Source: Candidatus Planktophila sp. (GTDB lineage Bacteria; Actinomycetota; Actinomycetes; Nanopelagicales; Nanopelagicaceae). Taken from it: 64,000 nucleotides of DNA. The DNA is taken from positions 27,284 to 91,283 of the forward strand of contig JAFMBT010000004.1 in the NCBI GenBank assembly GCA_017858325.1. Reading direction: 5' to 3'. The notes under the pieces are model-generated. The model did not search any database, had not been told where the DNA came from, and worked only from the letters and a program-made list of their open reading frames with translations. A program made the position numbers and the translations under genes. Below, piece by piece: positions 1-13,895 of the stretch; positions within the stretch are counted from its first letter, which is position 1, and each line of letters begins with the position of its first letter.

Positions 1-318
1 TACGGGGTTCTTGAGATGAATGTGGGGATAGTAGATTCACTTGAGAGCGCAGTGGATCACATCGCAACCTTTGGAACACAGCACACCGAAGCTATTGTGA
101 CTGAGGATAAAGAGAGTGCGCGAAAGTTTGTTGCTATGTCAGATTGTGCGGCAGTGATGGTAAACGCCTCCACACGCTTTACTGATGGTGAACAGATGGG
201 ATTTGGAGCAGAGATCGGAATCTCAAATCAAAAACTTCATGCGCGAGGCCCTATGGGGTTAGAGGCAATGACAACAACAACCTGGGTAGTCACCGGAACA
301 GGGCAGATTCGCTCATAA
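1..318 (+). CDS. proA: Gamma-glutamyl phosphate reductase, C-terminal part (truncated by window start)
   Basis: Frame open from base 1; [51 protein letters not shown] is the conserved ProA C-terminus. Confidence 0.93.
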   Translation, partial: YGVLEMNVGIVDSLESAVDHIATFGTQHTEAIVTEDKESARKFVAMSDCAAVMVNASTRFTDGEQMGFGAEIGISNQKLHARGPMGLEAMTTTTWVVTGTGQIRS

Positions 319-331
319 GCCCTTCTTTTTA

Positions 332-337
332 TAGACT
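332..337 (+). promoter_or_regulatory. Candidate -10 box TAGACT, 6 nt before gatC ATG (leaderless)
   Basis: TAGACT-N6-ATG, no Shine-Dalgarno in the spacer. Confidence 0.5.
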
Positions 338-343
338 GCCGTC

Positions 344-643
344 ATGAGCAGTCTCTCGCGCGATGATGTAGCAAAGCTGGCAGCGCTAGCCCGCATCGAG
401 ATGAGCGAGGAAGAACTTGTCAGCCTCTCTTCACAATTTGGAGTAATTCTTGACGCTGTTGCTCGCGTACAAGAGGTAAATCTTGATGGCGTGATCGCAA
501 CATCGCACCCACAACCAATCCAGAATGTCTTTCGCGAGGATCAGGTGCGTCCAAGCCTTACTCCAGAGCAAGCGTTATCGGGTGCACCGGCACAAGAAGA
601 GCAACGTTTCCGCGTTCCACAAATCCTTGGTGAAGCCGAGTGA
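344..643 (+). CDS. gatC: Asp/Glu-tRNA(Asn/Gln) amidotransferase subunit C
   Basis: GatC-like sequence; followed by gatA and gatB. Confidence 0.95.
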   Translation: MSSLSRDDVAKLAALARIEMSEEELVSLSSQFGVILDAVARVQEVNLDGVIATSHPQPIQNVFREDQVRPSLTPEQALSGAPAQEEQRFRVPQILGEAE

Positions 644-2136
644 TTAACCAGACTGCCGCGGCAATGTCAGAGGCACTGGTTAAGGGTGAAGTGACATCGA
701 CTCAATTAACTCAAGCACATCTTGATCGCATCAGTGATGTTGATACATCTGTAAAGGCATTTCTTCATGTTGATGAAGAAGGTGCGCTGGAGCAAGCCGC
801 CCGCATCGATGCCGATCGCAGCTCTGGAAAGAAGTTGCATCCACTCGCTGGAATTCCACTAGCTCTGAAAGATGTCCTGACTCAAGACGGCATCCCAACA
901 ACAGCTGGTTCCAAAATTCTGCAAGGGTGGAAGCCTCAATATGACTCAACAGTTGTCGCAAAGATAAAAGAGGCAGGCGTTGTGATTCTTGGAAAAACCA
1001 ATATGGATGAGTTCGCCATGGGTTCTTCCACTGAGAACTCTGCCTATGGCCCAACATTTAATCCTTGGGATCTATCGCGCACTCCAGGGGGTTCAAGTGG
1101 AGGATCTGCAGCGGCAGTAAGCTCCTTTGAAGCTCCTCTTGCTATTGGTTCAGACACAGGTGGATCAATCAGACAACCTGCCGCGTTGACCGGCATCGTT
1201 GGCGTACGTCCAACCTACGGCGCAGTATCGCGTTATGGTCTTATTGCCTACTCATCAAGTCTTGATCAGGCAGGTCCATTTGGTCGGACAGTCTTAGATA
1301 CCGCTCTCTTGCACGATGTCATTGCCGGATATGATCCAAAAGATGCCACAAGTATTAATGGCACCTTTCCTAACGTTATTGCTGCAGCAGGTAAGGGTGA
1401 TATTAAGGGAATAAAGATTGGTGTTATCAAGCAGTTGCAAGGAGAGGGATATCAAAAGGGCGTACAAGCTCGCTTTGATGAATCACTTGAAGTCTTGGCA
1501 TCACTCGGTGCGAAGATAATCGAAGTTGATTGCCCAAGTTTTGAATACGCTCTAGCTGCCTATTATTTAATTGCTCCATCTGAATGCTCATCTAACTTAG
1601 CTCGCTTTGATGCAATGCGTTATGGCCTGCGCGTGGGCGATAGTGATGGCGCATCTGCTGAATCAGTGATGAACGCTACTCGTAACGCTGGTTTTGGCCG
1701 CGAGGTAAAGCGTCGCATCATCCTCGGAACTTACGCTCTCTCATCAGGATATTACGACGCTTACTACGGTAGCGCGCAGAAGATTCGCACGCTGATCATT
1801 CAAGATTACGCAAGAGCATTTACTCAGGCAGATGTTCTCGTCTCACCAACAGCTCCAACAACTGCCTTTAAAATTGGTGAAAAATCTAATGATCCAATTG
1901 CAATGTACTTAGGCGATGTCGCAACAATTCCTGTGAACTTGGCAGGTATCTGTGGCATGAGCCTTCCTGCCGGGCTAGCCGATGAAGATGGATTGCCAGT
2001 TGGTTTTCAGATTATGGCTCCTGCAATGTGCGATGACCGTCTCTACAACGTTGGTGGCGCACTCGAAGGAGCTCTAGCATCGAAGTGGGGCGGACATTTG
2101 ATTTCGAAAGCTCCAGCGTTAGGTGGTAGCAAGTAA
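640..2136 (+). CDS. gatA: Asp/Glu-tRNA(Asn/Gln) amidotransferase subunit A
   Basis: Amidase signature [13 protein letters not shown]...[13 protein letters not shown]; overlaps gatC. Confidence 0.97.
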   Translation: MINQTAAAMSEALVKGEVTSTQLTQAHLDRISDVDTSVKAFLHVDEEGALEQAARIDADRSSGKKLHPLAGIPLALKDVLTQDGIPTTAGSKILQGWKPQYDSTVVAKIKEAGVVILGKTNMDEFAMGSSTENSAYGPTFNPWDLSRTPGGSSGGSAAAVSSFEAPLAIGSDTGGSIRQPAALTGIVGVRPTYGAVSRYGLIAYSSSLDQAGPFGRTVLDTALLHDVIAGYDPKDATSINGTFPNVIAAAGKGDIKGIKIGVIKQLQGEGYQKGVQARFDESLEVLASLGAKIIEVDCPSFEYALAAYYLIAPSECSSNLARFDAMRYGLRVGDSDGASAESVMNATRNAGFGREVKRRIILGTYALSSGYYDAYYGSAQKIRTLIIQDYARAFTQADVLVSPTAPTTAFKIGEKSNDPIAMYLGDVATIPVNLAGICGMSLPAGLADEDGLPVGFQIMAPAMCDDRLYNVGGALEGALASKWGGHLISKAPALGGSK

Positions 2137-3641
2137 TGGCTATTTCCTACGATGATGTTGTTGCAAAGTATGATCCTGTATTGGGTCTTGAAGTACACGT
2201 CGAACTTAATACCGAGTCAAAGATGTTCTGCTCATGCAGCACAGTCTTTGGTGGCGAACCAAATACCCAAACATGTCCTGTCTGCTTGGCTCTTCCAGGT
2301 GCGCTCCCGGTTGTCAACGCACGTGCAATCGAATCAACAATTAAAATTGGCTTAGCTTTGAACTGCCAGATCGCACCATATAGCCGCTTTGCTCGCAAGA
2401 ACTACTTCTATCCAGATATGCCAAAGAATTTTCAGATCTCACAATACGATGAACCGATCTGCTTTGATGGATACGTTGATGTTGAGATCGATACTGATGA
2501 AGGCCTGAAAGAATTTCGTATTGAAGTTGAACGCGTTCATATGGAAGAAGACACAGGAAAGTCCTTGCATGTGGGTGGTGCGACCGGGCGTATCCATGGA
2601 GCTGATTACTCACTCCTTGATTACAACCGCGCGGGCATCCCACTCGTTGAAATTGTGACAAAGATTGTCCCTGGTACAGGAAAGTACGCACCAGAAGTTG
2701 CACGTGCCTATGTGGCCGAACTTCGTGACATCTTGCGCGGACTCGGTGTCTCTGATGTGAAGATGGAGCAAGGTTCATTGCGCTGTGATGCCAACGTTTC
2801 ACTCAAGCCGATGGGCTCTGATCTTCTAGGTACCCGCTCTGAAACAAAGAATGTGAACTCACTTCGTTCAGTCGAACGCGCTATCCGGGGTGAGATGATT
2901 CGCCATGCAGAACTTCTCGATGCTGGCGCAAAGGTGAAGCAAGAGACGCGACATTTTCAGGAAGATACTGGTCTGACACGTTCTGGTCGATCAAAAGAAC
3001 AAGCCGAGGATTATCGCTATTTCCCAGAGCCAGATCTTGTTCCAGTTGCACCTGATGCGGCGTGGATTGAAGAGCTGCGTAAAGCTCTTCCAGAACGACC
3101 TTCACTTCGCCGAAAGCGTTTAAAGCAAGAGTGGAATGTGCCCGATAAAGAGATGGCTGCGATGGTTAATGCCGATGTTCTCGATATTGTGGAAGCAACA
3201 GTTCTGCTTGGTGCTGATCCGACAAAGGCTCGCTCATGGTGGCTCGGTGAAATTTCACGTATTGCAAACGATAAAGAAGTCTCTGTCGCAGAACTTGCAA
3301 TCACACCAGCAGATGTTGCTGAGATCGTGGCACTTGTAAACAAGGGTGAGCTCACCGACAAACTCGCACGCCAAGTTGTTGAAGGTGTGGTTGCGGGGGA
3401 GGGAACGCCCGCAGAGATTGTGGCAAAGCGTGGAATAAAAGTTGTTAACGATGATGGCGCTCTTATGGCAGCGATTGAGAAAGTCTGTTCAGAGCAACCA
3501 GAGACTGCGCAGAAAGTCCGTGATGGTCACATCCCTGCAGCTGGTGCACTCATTGGCGCCGTAATGAAAGAGACAAAGGGCCAAGCAGATGCCGCGCGAG
3601 TGCGCGAACTTCTCCTTGGCCACCTAGGCCAAACCAACTAG
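2136..3641 (+). CDS. gatB: Asp/Glu-tRNA(Asn/Gln) amidotransferase subunit B
   Basis: [35 protein letters not shown] motifs. Confidence 0.97.
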   Translation: MAISYDDVVAKYDPVLGLEVHVELNTESKMFCSCSTVFGGEPNTQTCPVCLALPGALPVVNARAIESTIKIGLALNCQIAPYSRFARKNYFYPDMPKNFQISQYDEPICFDGYVDVEIDTDEGLKEFRIEVERVHMEEDTGKSLHVGGATGRIHGADYSLLDYNRAGIPLVEIVTKIVPGTGKYAPEVARAYVAELRDILRGLGVSDVKMEQGSLRCDANVSLKPMGSDLLGTRSETKNVNSLRSVERAIRGEMIRHAELLDAGAKVKQETRHFQEDTGLTRSGRSKEQAEDYRYFPEPDLVPVAPDAAWIEELRKALPERPSLRRKRLKQEWNVPDKEMAAMVNADVLDIVEATVLLGADPTKARSWWLGEISRIANDKEVSVAELAITPADVAEIVALVNKGELTDKLARQVVEGVVAGEGTPAEIVAKRGIKVVNDDGALMAAIEKVCSEQPETAQKVRDGHIPAAGALIGAVMKETKGQADAARVRELLLGHLGQTN

Positions 3642-5147
3642 TTAATGAAGGCCAGCGCCTTCAGTTTCAACGAGTGAATCTTTACCAATATTGATAAAGA
3701 AAAAGAGAACTACTGCTCCAGCAAATAGAAGTGCAGCACTTACCGTAAATGCCACTGTGTAACCATGTGTCACGCCGTATGGATAGAACTTATCTGCCAG
3801 TCCTGGAATTACAAGCCCAACCTCTTTATTTACGGCGATATGGGAGACAGCGGCAGTTGCTGCAACCGTGTTTAACAGCGCGGTACCGAGAGATCCGCCG
3901 ACTTGCTGGCTGGTATTTATCATTGCACTGGCAACTCCGGCATCGCGATTACCGACACCGTGGAGCGCTGTCGATGTCAATGGAATAAAGACTAGAGCCA
4001 TACCTGAGCTCATGATGAGAAGTGAAGGAAGAACATATCCGACATATGAAGTATCAGGTGAAATACGAGTGAGCATTAAGAGTCCGATACCTGCAAAGAT
4101 AAGCCCTGGAACCATCAATGGCTTTGGACCAAACTTTGGTAGCAACTGTGATGCAACGCCGGCAAAGAGAATGATTCCTGCGGTAAATGGCAAGAATGCA
4201 AAACCTGACTTCAGCGGTGAATAACCCAAGACGATCTGTAGATAGAGACCGAGGAAGAGGAACATTGAGAATAACCCTGCCCCGACAATGAGTGAGCCAA
4301 GATATGAGCCACCACGGTTACGCTCTGTCACAACGCGCAGAGGCATCATTGGGTTGGCAACTTTTTTCTCAATAAAGACAAAGGCAACCAAAAGAACCAC
4401 TGCGGCAATAAGGAATGAAATTGTTGAATTCGCTGACCAGCCCTTTGTCGCCGCTTCATTGAAACCGTATGTGAGCGAGAAGAGGCCGGCGGTTGCAGTA
4501 ATAACACCTGGGACGTCATAGCTTCGATCTCCGCCGGCTTTAGATTCCTTTACATACTTTATTGCTAGCAATCCAGCAGCGGCAGCGATAGGAACATTGA
4601 CACCAAGGCACCAGCGCCATGAGAAGAATTCAGTGAGCGCGCCGCCAAGAATGAGGCCGATAGCAGCGCCTCCACCTGAAATTGCGCCGATCACACCAAA
4701 TGCCTTTGCGCGTTCGGTCGGGACTATAAAGGTCACGCTAACAATTGAGAGAGCGGCGGGTGCGAGCAGGGCAGCAAATACCCCTTGTAGTGCCCGCGCT
4801 GCAAAGAGTTGTTCTTGATTTGCTGCAACGCCGCCGAGAGCGGAAACAAGTGCAAAGCCAGCGAGGCCGATAAGAAAAATCTTCTTACGCCCAACAAAAT
4901 CTCCAATACGACCGCCGATAAGTAGGAGAGAACCAAATGCAAGTGTGTACGCCGTGATAACCCACTGCTGGTTTGCATCTGTAATTCCAAGATCAGCTTT
5001 CGCACTTGGTATTGCAATATTGACGATCGATGAATCAAGAACAACCATGAGTTGGGCGGTGGCGACTACAATAAGTGTGCGCCAGCGATTGGGATCAAGG
5101 GTGGTAACAGGTGCTTGTGACACAGGAGGTGCTCCTAAAAAGTTCAT
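3642..5147 (-). CDS. MFS drug:H+ antiporter, DHA2 (EmrB/QacA-like) family
   Basis: LDSSIVNIAIPSAKADLG motif, about 14 hydrophobic segments, GGRIGDFVGRKK. Confidence 0.85.
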   Translation of the reverse strand: MNFLGAPPVSQAPVTTLDPNRWRTLIVVATAQLMVVLDSSIVNIAIPSAKADLGITDANQQWVITAYTLAFGSLLLIGGRIGDFVGRKKIFLIGLAGFALVSALGGVAANQEQLFAARALQGVFAALLAPAALSIVSVTFIVPTERAKAFGVIGAISGGGAAIGLILGGALTEFFSWRWCLGVNVPIAAAAGLLAIKYVKESKAGGDRSYDVPGVITATAGLFSLTYGFNEAATKGWSANSTISFLIAAVVLLVAFVFIEKKVANPMMPLRVVTERNRGGSYLGSLIVGAGLFSMFLFLGLYLQIVLGYSPLKSGFAFLPFTAGIILFAGVASQLLPKFGPKPLMVPGLIFAGIGLLMLTRISPDTSYVGYVLPSLLIMSSGMALVFIPLTSTALHGVGNRDAGVASAMINTSQQVGGSLGTALLNTVAATAAVSHIAVNKEVGLVIPGLADKFYPYGVTHGYTVAFTVSAALLFAGAVVLFFFINIGKDSLVETEGAGLH

Positions 5148-5164
5148 TTTGGATGGTTAGAGGC

Positions 5165-5170
5165 TAGAAT
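5165..5170 (+). promoter_or_regulatory. Candidate -10 box TAGAAT, 6 nt before ilvD ATG (leaderless)
   Basis: TAGAAT-N6-ATG in the 29-bp MFS/ilvD divergent gap. Confidence 0.5.
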
Positions 5171-5176
5171 TCTCTC

Positions 5177-6850
5177 ATGTCGAAGATGAAACCGCGTTCA
5201 GGAGTAGTAACCGATGGTTTAGAGAGAGCACCTGCTCGTGGAATGTTGCGTGCAGTGGGTATGGGTGATCACGATTGGGTCAAGCCACAGATCGGTATTG
5301 CCTCATCATGGAATGAAATCACCCCGTGCAATCTTTCACTTGACCGACTTGCAAAGGCATCGAAAGAAGGCGTCATCGCAGCAGGTGGATTCCCTATGCA
5401 ATTTGGAACAATTTCAGTCTCTGATGGAATTTCCATGGGCCATTCCGGTATGCACTTCTCATTAGTTTCACGCGAGATTATTGCCGACTCCGTTGAAACA
5501 GTGATGCAGGCCGAGAGATTTGATGGAATGGTGACATTTGCCGGTTGTGATAAATCACTTCCTGGAATGATGATGGCTGCGGCGCGCTTAGATGTTGCAG
5601 CAGTATTTGTCTACGCGGGCTCATCGCTACCAGGTCAGGTAGATGGAAAAGATGTCACAATCATTGATGCATTTGAAGCAGTTGGTGCATGTGCTCGTGG
5701 ACTGGTTACAAGAGAGAACGTTGATGAAATTGAGCGCGCAATCTGTCCTGGTGAAGGTGCCTGTGCAGGTATGTTTACCGCAAATACCATGGCAGCAATT
5801 GGTGAAGCGCTAGGCCTATCGTTACCAGGATCGGCAGCTCCTCCCGCCATTGATCGCAGGCGCGATGCCTATGCAATTAAATCTGGTGAGGCAGTTGTCA
5901 ACCTCATCTCACTTGGAATTACTACACGGATGATTCTTACCAAGAAAGCATTTGAAAATGCGATCACAGTTTTGATGGCGTTGGGCGGCTCAACCAACGC
6001 TGTACTGCACTTATTGGCGATCGCCCATGAGGCAGAGGTTGATTTAACGCTGGACGATTTCCACCGCATAGGTTCAAAGGTCCCACTACTTGGTGACCTC
6101 AAGCCATTTGGCAAATTTGTTATGTCAGATGTTGATCGTGTGGGTGGTATTCCAGTTGTGCTCAAAGTTTTACTTGATGCGGGATATCTTCATGGCGATA
6201 CATTGACTGTCACCGGTAAGACGATGGCGGAAAACCTAGCTGACATTAAGCCACCACTTGCTGACGGCGATGTACTTCGCGCCATCGATAAGCCCCTTTC
6301 GACAGATGTTGGAATTACTATTTTGGGTGGATCTCTGACTCCAGAAGGTGCGGTCTGTAAGACAGCTGGAATCGGTATTGCTAAATTTGAAGGCCCTGCT
6401 CGAGTATTTGATCGCGAACAGTCAGCAATGGATGCTCTCGAGGATGGAACTATTCAAGCGGGCGATGTTGTTGTCATTCGCTATGAAGGTCCAAAGGGTG
6501 GGCCTGGAATGCGCGAGATGTTGATGATTACGGGCGCAATCAAGGGTGCTGGTCTTGGAAAATCAACTCTGCTCCTTACCGACGGTCGCTTCTCTGGCGG
6601 ATCTACCGGACTGTGTGTTGGTCACGTTTCGCCAGAGGCAGTTGATGGGGGGCCGATCGCATTTGTAAAAGATGGAGATATTGTTCGAATTGATATCACC
6701 AATCGAACCCTTGATCTTCTGGTCGATGCGGCAGAGCTTGCGGCCCGTAAGGTTGGATGGAAGCCACTTCCACATCAATACACTCGCGGGGTCCTACATA
6801 AATTTACGCAACTCGTTGGCTCAGCCTCTCGCGGGGCTGTCTGCGACTAA
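5177..6850 (+). CDS. ilvD: Dihydroxy-acid dehydratase
   Basis: [43 protein letters not shown] motifs. Confidence 0.97.
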   Translation: MSKMKPRSGVVTDGLERAPARGMLRAVGMGDHDWVKPQIGIASSWNEITPCNLSLDRLAKASKEGVIAAGGFPMQFGTISVSDGISMGHSGMHFSLVSREIIADSVETVMQAERFDGMVTFAGCDKSLPGMMMAAARLDVAAVFVYAGSSLPGQVDGKDVTIIDAFEAVGACARGLVTRENVDEIERAICPGEGACAGMFTANTMAAIGEALGLSLPGSAAPPAIDRRRDAYAIKSGEAVVNLISLGITTRMILTKKAFENAITVLMALGGSTNAVLHLLAIAHEAEVDLTLDDFHRIGSKVPLLGDLKPFGKFVMSDVDRVGGIPVVLKVLLDAGYLHGDTLTVTGKTMAENLADIKPPLADGDVLRAIDKPLSTDVGITILGGSLTPEGAVCKTAGIGIAKFEGPARVFDREQSAMDALEDGTIQAGDVVVIRYEGPKGGPGMREMLMITGAIKGAGLGKSTLLLTDGRFSGGSTGLCVGHVSPEAVDGGPIAFVKDGDIVRIDITNRTLDLLVDAAELAARKVGWKPLPHQYTRGVLHKFTQLVGSASRGAVCD

Positions 6851-6870
6851 CTCGATAGCCCTCTCATATT

Positions 6871-6888
6871 GTGAGATCACCATCTCAC
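6871..6888. promoter_or_regulatory. Palindrome GTGAGAT-CACC-ATCTCAC upstream of the ilvB promoter; operator candidate
   Basis: Perfect 7-bp inverted repeat ending 3 nt before a TTGACG -35. Confidence 0.35.
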
Positions 6889-6891
6889 CTC

Positions 6892-6920
6892 TTGACGCAC
6901 ACGCCTGAAAGTTGGAGAAT
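6892..6920 (+). promoter_or_regulatory. Promoter of ilvBNC transcript: TTGACG-17 nt-GAGAAT
   Basis: -35 TTGACG 6892-6897, 17-nt spacer, -10-like GAGAAT 6915-6920; predicted TSS about 6927. Confidence 0.55.
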
Positions 6921-6926
6921 AGCGCC

Positions 6927-6974
6927 ATGTCCAGCAATAGCATCCTTACCTCATCAGTGGTGGTGATTCGATAG
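6927..6974 (+). CDS. ilvB leader peptide MSSNSILTSSVVVIR
   Basis: 15-aa ORF with I, L, V, V, V, I codons upstream of a rho-independent terminator and ilvB. Confidence 0.75.
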   Translation: MSSNSILTSSVVVIR

Positions 6975-6995
6975 CGCGTGCCTTCACGACACGCG

Positions 6996-7020
6996 CCCTC
7001 AGATATCTGGGGGTTTTTTT
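6996..7020 (+). terminator. Attenuator (rho-independent terminator) before ilvB
   Basis: CCCTCAG-ATAT-CTGGGGG stem followed by 7 T; preceded by alternative hairpin GCGCGTG(6974-6980)/CACGCGC(6990-6996). Confidence 0.75.
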
Positions 7021-7071
7021 ATTTAACGGTTCAGGTAGGAAATCGATAGAGAGCGAAAGGAGTACGAAGAG

Positions 7072-8832
7072 ATGGCACACGTTCCAACAGTAGATGGCAC
7101 GACAATGAATGGAGCTACTTCATTGGTGAAGAGCCTCGAAGCAGCTGGTGTTGATGTGATGTTCGGTATTCCTGGCGGTGCGATCTTGCCAGCCTATGAT
7201 CCCATCTTCGACTCCACCATTAGACATATCTTGGTTCGTCACGAACAAGGTGCCGGCCATGCTGCAACTGGTTACGCGCAAGTTACTGGTCGCGCTGGTG
7301 TCTGCATTGCAACTTCTGGGCCAGGAGCGACCAACCTTGTCACCCCACTTGCCGATGCAGCTATGGATTCAGTTCCGATGGTAGCAATCACAGGACAGGT
7401 TCCATCTCTTGCCATTGGTACCGATGCCTTCCAAGAGGCAGATATTCGCGGCATCACGATGCCCTTTACTAAACATAATTTTCTTATCACCAACCCGCAG
7501 GATATTCCGCGCGTCATCGCTGAAGCTTTCCATATTGCAACAACTGGGCGTCCTGGGCCAGTTCTTGTTGATATTACAAAAGATGCACTACAAAAAGAGG
7601 TCACATATAACTGGCCAACAAGCATTGATCTACCTGGATATAGGCCTCAGTTTGTGCCAAATCAGAACGCCATCAATGATGCTGCCGCCCTTATTGCAAC
7701 TTCACATAAGCCTGTCCTATATGTTGGTGGCGGTGTAATCAAGGCAAATGGTGCACGCGAGTTACTTGAGTTAGCAGAACTTCTTGGAGCACCTGTTGTC
7801 ACTACCTTGATGGCGCGCGGTGCATTTCCTGATTCACACCCATTGCATATGGGTATGCCCGGAATGCACGGAACCGTTGCTGCCGTGACTGCACTTCAAA
7901 AAGCAGATCTACTCATTACTTTAGGTGCACGATTTGATGATCGCGTCACCGGAAAACTTTCAACTTTTGCAGTTAATGCCAAGGTGGTACATGCAGATAT
8001 TGATCCCGCTGAAATCGGTAAGAATCGTTATGCCGACGTCGCGGTAATTGGTGATGTGCGCGAAACAATGAAGGCTTTAGTTCCTGCCCTCAAGGCAGCG
8101 CTTGCAAAGAGCCACCCGGATCTGACTCCATGGCTAGATTCAATGAATAAATTACGTGCCACATATCCACTTGGCTATGACGTTCCATCAGATGGATCGC
8201 TCTCGCCGCAATTTGTAATCGAACGCCTTAGCCAAATCTGCGGACCTGACACAATTTTTGCAGCAGGTGTTGGTCAGCATCAGATGTGGGCATCGCAATT
8301 TGTTAAGTATGAAAAACCGCGCACCTGGCTTAACTCTGGTGGAGCAGGCACGATGGGATACGCCGTTCCTGCAGCAATGGGTGCAAAGGTCGGCGCACCT
8401 GATGCAACTGTCTGGGCAATCGATGGTGATGGCTGTTTCCAGATGACAAATCAAGAACTCGTCACCTGTGCACTCAATGACATCCCAGTAAAGATTGCAA
8501 TTATCAATAATGAAAGCCTTGGAATGGTTCGTCAGTGGCAGACCTTGTTCTATGACAGCCGTTATTCAAATACCAACCTTGAATCTAAGCGCGTTCCAAA
8601 CTTCCCAATGTTGGCAGAGGCGATGGGCTGTGTGGGTCTAGCCTGCGAACGCCCAGAAGATGTTGATGCAGTCATTGAAAAAGCAATGTCGATCAACGAT
8701 CAACCAGTAGTCGTTGATTTCCGCGTTCATCGCGATGCGATGGTCTGGCCAATGGTCGCAGCTGGAACATCTAACGATGACATTTTGATTGCTCGCGCGA
8801 CTGCACCTGACTGGGATTCACAGGAGCTCTAA
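7072..8832 (+). CDS. ilvB: Acetolactate synthase large subunit
   Basis: ThDP enzyme: [36 protein letters not shown]. Confidence 0.97.
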   Translation: MAHVPTVDGTTMNGATSLVKSLEAAGVDVMFGIPGGAILPAYDPIFDSTIRHILVRHEQGAGHAATGYAQVTGRAGVCIATSGPGATNLVTPLADAAMDSVPMVAITGQVPSLAIGTDAFQEADIRGITMPFTKHNFLITNPQDIPRVIAEAFHIATTGRPGPVLVDITKDALQKEVTYNWPTSIDLPGYRPQFVPNQNAINDAAALIATSHKPVLYVGGGVIKANGARELLELAELLGAPVVTTLMARGAFPDSHPLHMGMPGMHGTVAAVTALQKADLLITLGARFDDRVTGKLSTFAVNAKVVHADIDPAEIGKNRYADVAVIGDVRETMKALVPALKAALAKSHPDLTPWLDSMNKLRATYPLGYDVPSDGSLSPQFVIERLSQICGPDTIFAAGVGQHQMWASQFVKYEKPRTWLNSGGAGTMGYAVPAAMGAKVGAPDATVWAIDGDGCFQMTNQELVTCALNDIPVKIAIINNESLGMVRQWQTLFYDSRYSNTNLESKRVPNFPMLAEAMGCVGLACERPEDVDAVIEKAMSINDQPVVVDFRVHRDAMVWPMVAAGTSNDDILIARATAPDWDSQEL

Positions 8833-9119
8833 TGGCCATACATAAATTAGAAGTTCTCGTTGAGAACGAACCTGGTGTCTTGGCTCGTGTTGCTGGCCTC
8901 TTTGCGCGCCGTACCTACAACATTGATTCTTTGGTAGTTGGACCAACCGAAAATGCAAAGATTTCAAAGATGATTATCGAAGTGAGTGTCGAAGGCCACT
9001 CGCTTGAGCAAGTTATCGCCCAATTAGATAAATTGATCAATGTAATACGGATCGAAGAGGTCCTGGAAGGCGCAATCAGTAATACCAAGCATGACACTCA
9101 ACCCGATTATCAGAACTAA
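8832..9119 (+). CDS. ilvN: Acetolactate synthase small subunit (ACT domain, short form)
   Basis: LEVLVENEPGVLARVAGLFARRTYNIDSLVVGPTE. Confidence 0.95.
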   Translation: MAIHKLEVLVENEPGVLARVAGLFARRTYNIDSLVVGPTENAKISKMIIEVSVEGHSLEQVIAQLDKLINVIRIEEVLEGAISNTKHDTQPDYQN

Positions 9120-9145
9120 ACTAGATCTCGATATAACAACGATAA

Positions 9146-11776
<2,631 letters not shown>

Positions 11777-11777
<1 letters not shown>

Positions 11778-12814
11778 TGTCTAAGAAGATTAACCTTGCC
11801 GTCATTGCTGGAGATGGAATCGGTCCTGAGGTTGTTACTCAAGGTATCCGGATTCTTGATGCAGTGGCTGCAAAGTACGACACCACTTTCACTAAGACCG
11901 AATACGACTTAGGCGCGGGATTTTGGCATCGCACCGGAGAAGTTCTTCCTGATTCAGTGATGGCAGAGATCGCAAAGTCTGATGCCATCTTGCTCGGAGC
12001 AGTGGGAGATCCCAGCGTTCCAAGCGGAGTTCTCGAGCGCGGTCTTTTACTTAAACTTCGCTTCGCCTTTGATCATTACATCAACTTACGCCCTGCCAAG
12101 CTTGCACCAGGAGTCACAGGCCCATTGTCAACAACAGCGCCAATTGATTTCGTCGTTGTCCGCGAAGGAACCGAAGGCCCATATGTAGGTGCAGGCGGAG
12201 TTCTCGCTCTTGACACAGAACACGAGATAGCAACTGAAGAGTCACTCAACACTCGACGAGGTGCAGAGCGAACGATCAGATATGCATTTGAGTTAGCAAA
12301 AAAACGTGATCGCAAGAAGCTCACACTTGTTCACAAGAATAATGTGCTTACTCGTGCTGGAAGCCTCTGGACCCGTACATTTAATGAGGTTGCCACCGAG
12401 TATCCGATGATCACAACGGAGTACATCCACGTTGATGCTGCCGCGATGTTCTTTGTTACCAATCCAGATCGCTTTGATGTCGTTGTTACAGATAATCTCT
12501 TCGGAGATATCTTGACCGATATTGCGGCGGCAATCTGTGGCGGTATCGGTTTAGCTGCCTCGGGCAATATCAATCCGACCGGCGCCTTTCCATCAATGTT
12601 TGAACCTGTTCACGGGTCAGCCCCTGATATCGCTGGAAAAAATCTAGCTGACCCGACTGCAACGGTGATGTCAATTGCCATCATGCTTGATCATCTCGGT
12701 ATGACACAGGCAGCGCGCGATGTTGAAGCAGCAGTTGCTAAGTATCTTGCAACACGTGGATCAACCCAACGCAGCACAAGTGAAGTGGGGGATGCGCTTT
12801 TAGCGCTGCTCTAA
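11777..12814 (+). CDS. leuB: 3-isopropylmalate dehydrogenase
   Basis: [51 protein letters not shown]. Confidence 0.94.
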
Positions 12815-12815
12815 T

Positions 12816-13895
12816 ATGAAGATCACACTCAATCCCAACGCTAAAGATGCAGCAACACGCGATGCTCTCGTTGCTGAAGGTGGATTCGGTAAGTACTACA
12901 CCGACCACATGGTTATCTGTGAGTGGGATGAGAAGAACGGTTGGGCAGAACCTGAACTAGTTCCCTACGGTCCGCTTACTTTAGATCCTGCAACAGCGGT
13001 CTTTCATTATGGACAAGAGATCTTCGAAGGAATGAAGGCATATCGCCAACCTGATGGCGGGATTGCACTCTTTCGCCCTGAGGCAAATGCTAAGAGATTT
13101 GCACGAAGTGCTGCACGTTTAGCTCTTCCTGAAATGCCAGTTGAACTCTTTATTGAAACTGTTGAAACTCTCGTAAAGCAAGATGCTGGTTGGGTTCCTA
13201 ACAAAGTGGGAGAGTCTTTATATATTCGCCCATTTATGTTTGCTACCGAAGTCGGCTTAGGCGTACGCCCAACAAATAAAGCAACATTCCTTATTATCGC
13301 TACCCCTGCCGGTGCTTACTTTGATCCATCAAAGGCTGTCTCTGTCTGGATCTCCACCGAATATGTCCGCGCTTCACAAGGCGGAACAGGAGAGGCCAAG
13401 TGCGGCGGAAATTACGCGGCTTCACTCGTTGCACAGAAGGCTGCAGCGAAAGAAGGCTGCGATCAAGTTGTCTGGTTAGATGCCGTCGAGCGCAAGTGGG
13501 TAGAAGAGATGGGCGGCATGAATCTCTACTTTGTTAAAGGAGAAGGCGCCGCTGCCACAATCTTCACACCCAAACTCACCGGAACGCTGTTGCCAGGTGT
13601 TACACGCGATTCAATTTTAAGTGTTGCTGCAGATCTCGGATATACAGTTGAAGAAGGAATGATCAGCACCACCGATTGGCAAAATGGCATTGCCAGCGGT
13701 GAGATCACAGAAACATTTGCCTGTGGAACCGCCGCAGTTGTCTCACCGATCGGCCAAGCAAAGAGCGCGATGGGCACATGGGTTACTGGCGATGGTCAGC
13801 CAGGTTCGATCACAATGCAGATCCGCAATCACTTACTCGGTATCCAACATGGAAATATCGAAGATAAGCATGGCTGGGTGAAGAGAGTCCTCTAA
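12816..13895 (+). CDS. ilvE: Branched-chain amino acid aminotransferase
   Basis: Class IV aminotransferase: FHYGQEIFEGMKAYR, KCGGNYAASLVAQ. Confidence 0.95.
   Translation: MKITLNPNAKDAATRDALVAEGGFGKYYTDHMVICEWDEKNGWAEPELVPYGPLTLDPATAVFHYGQEIFEGMKAYRQPDGGIALFRPEANAKRFARSAARLALPEMPVELFIETVETLVKQDAGWVPNKVGESLYIRPFMFATEVGLGVRPTNKATFLIIATPAGAYFDPSKAVSVWISTEYVRASQGGTGEAKCGGNYAASLVAQKAAAKEGCDQVVWLDAVERKWVEEMGGMNLYFVKGEGAAATIFTPKLTGTLLPGVTRDSILSVAADLGYTVEEGMISTTDWQNGIASGEITETFACGTAAVVSPIGQAKSAMGTWVTGDGQPGSITMQIRNHLLGIQHGNIEDKHGWVKRVL

Noticed and set aside
2341-2802. 153-aa minus-strand ORF inside gatB
   Set aside because: Antisense to a confident gene, no family resemblance or ribosome site.
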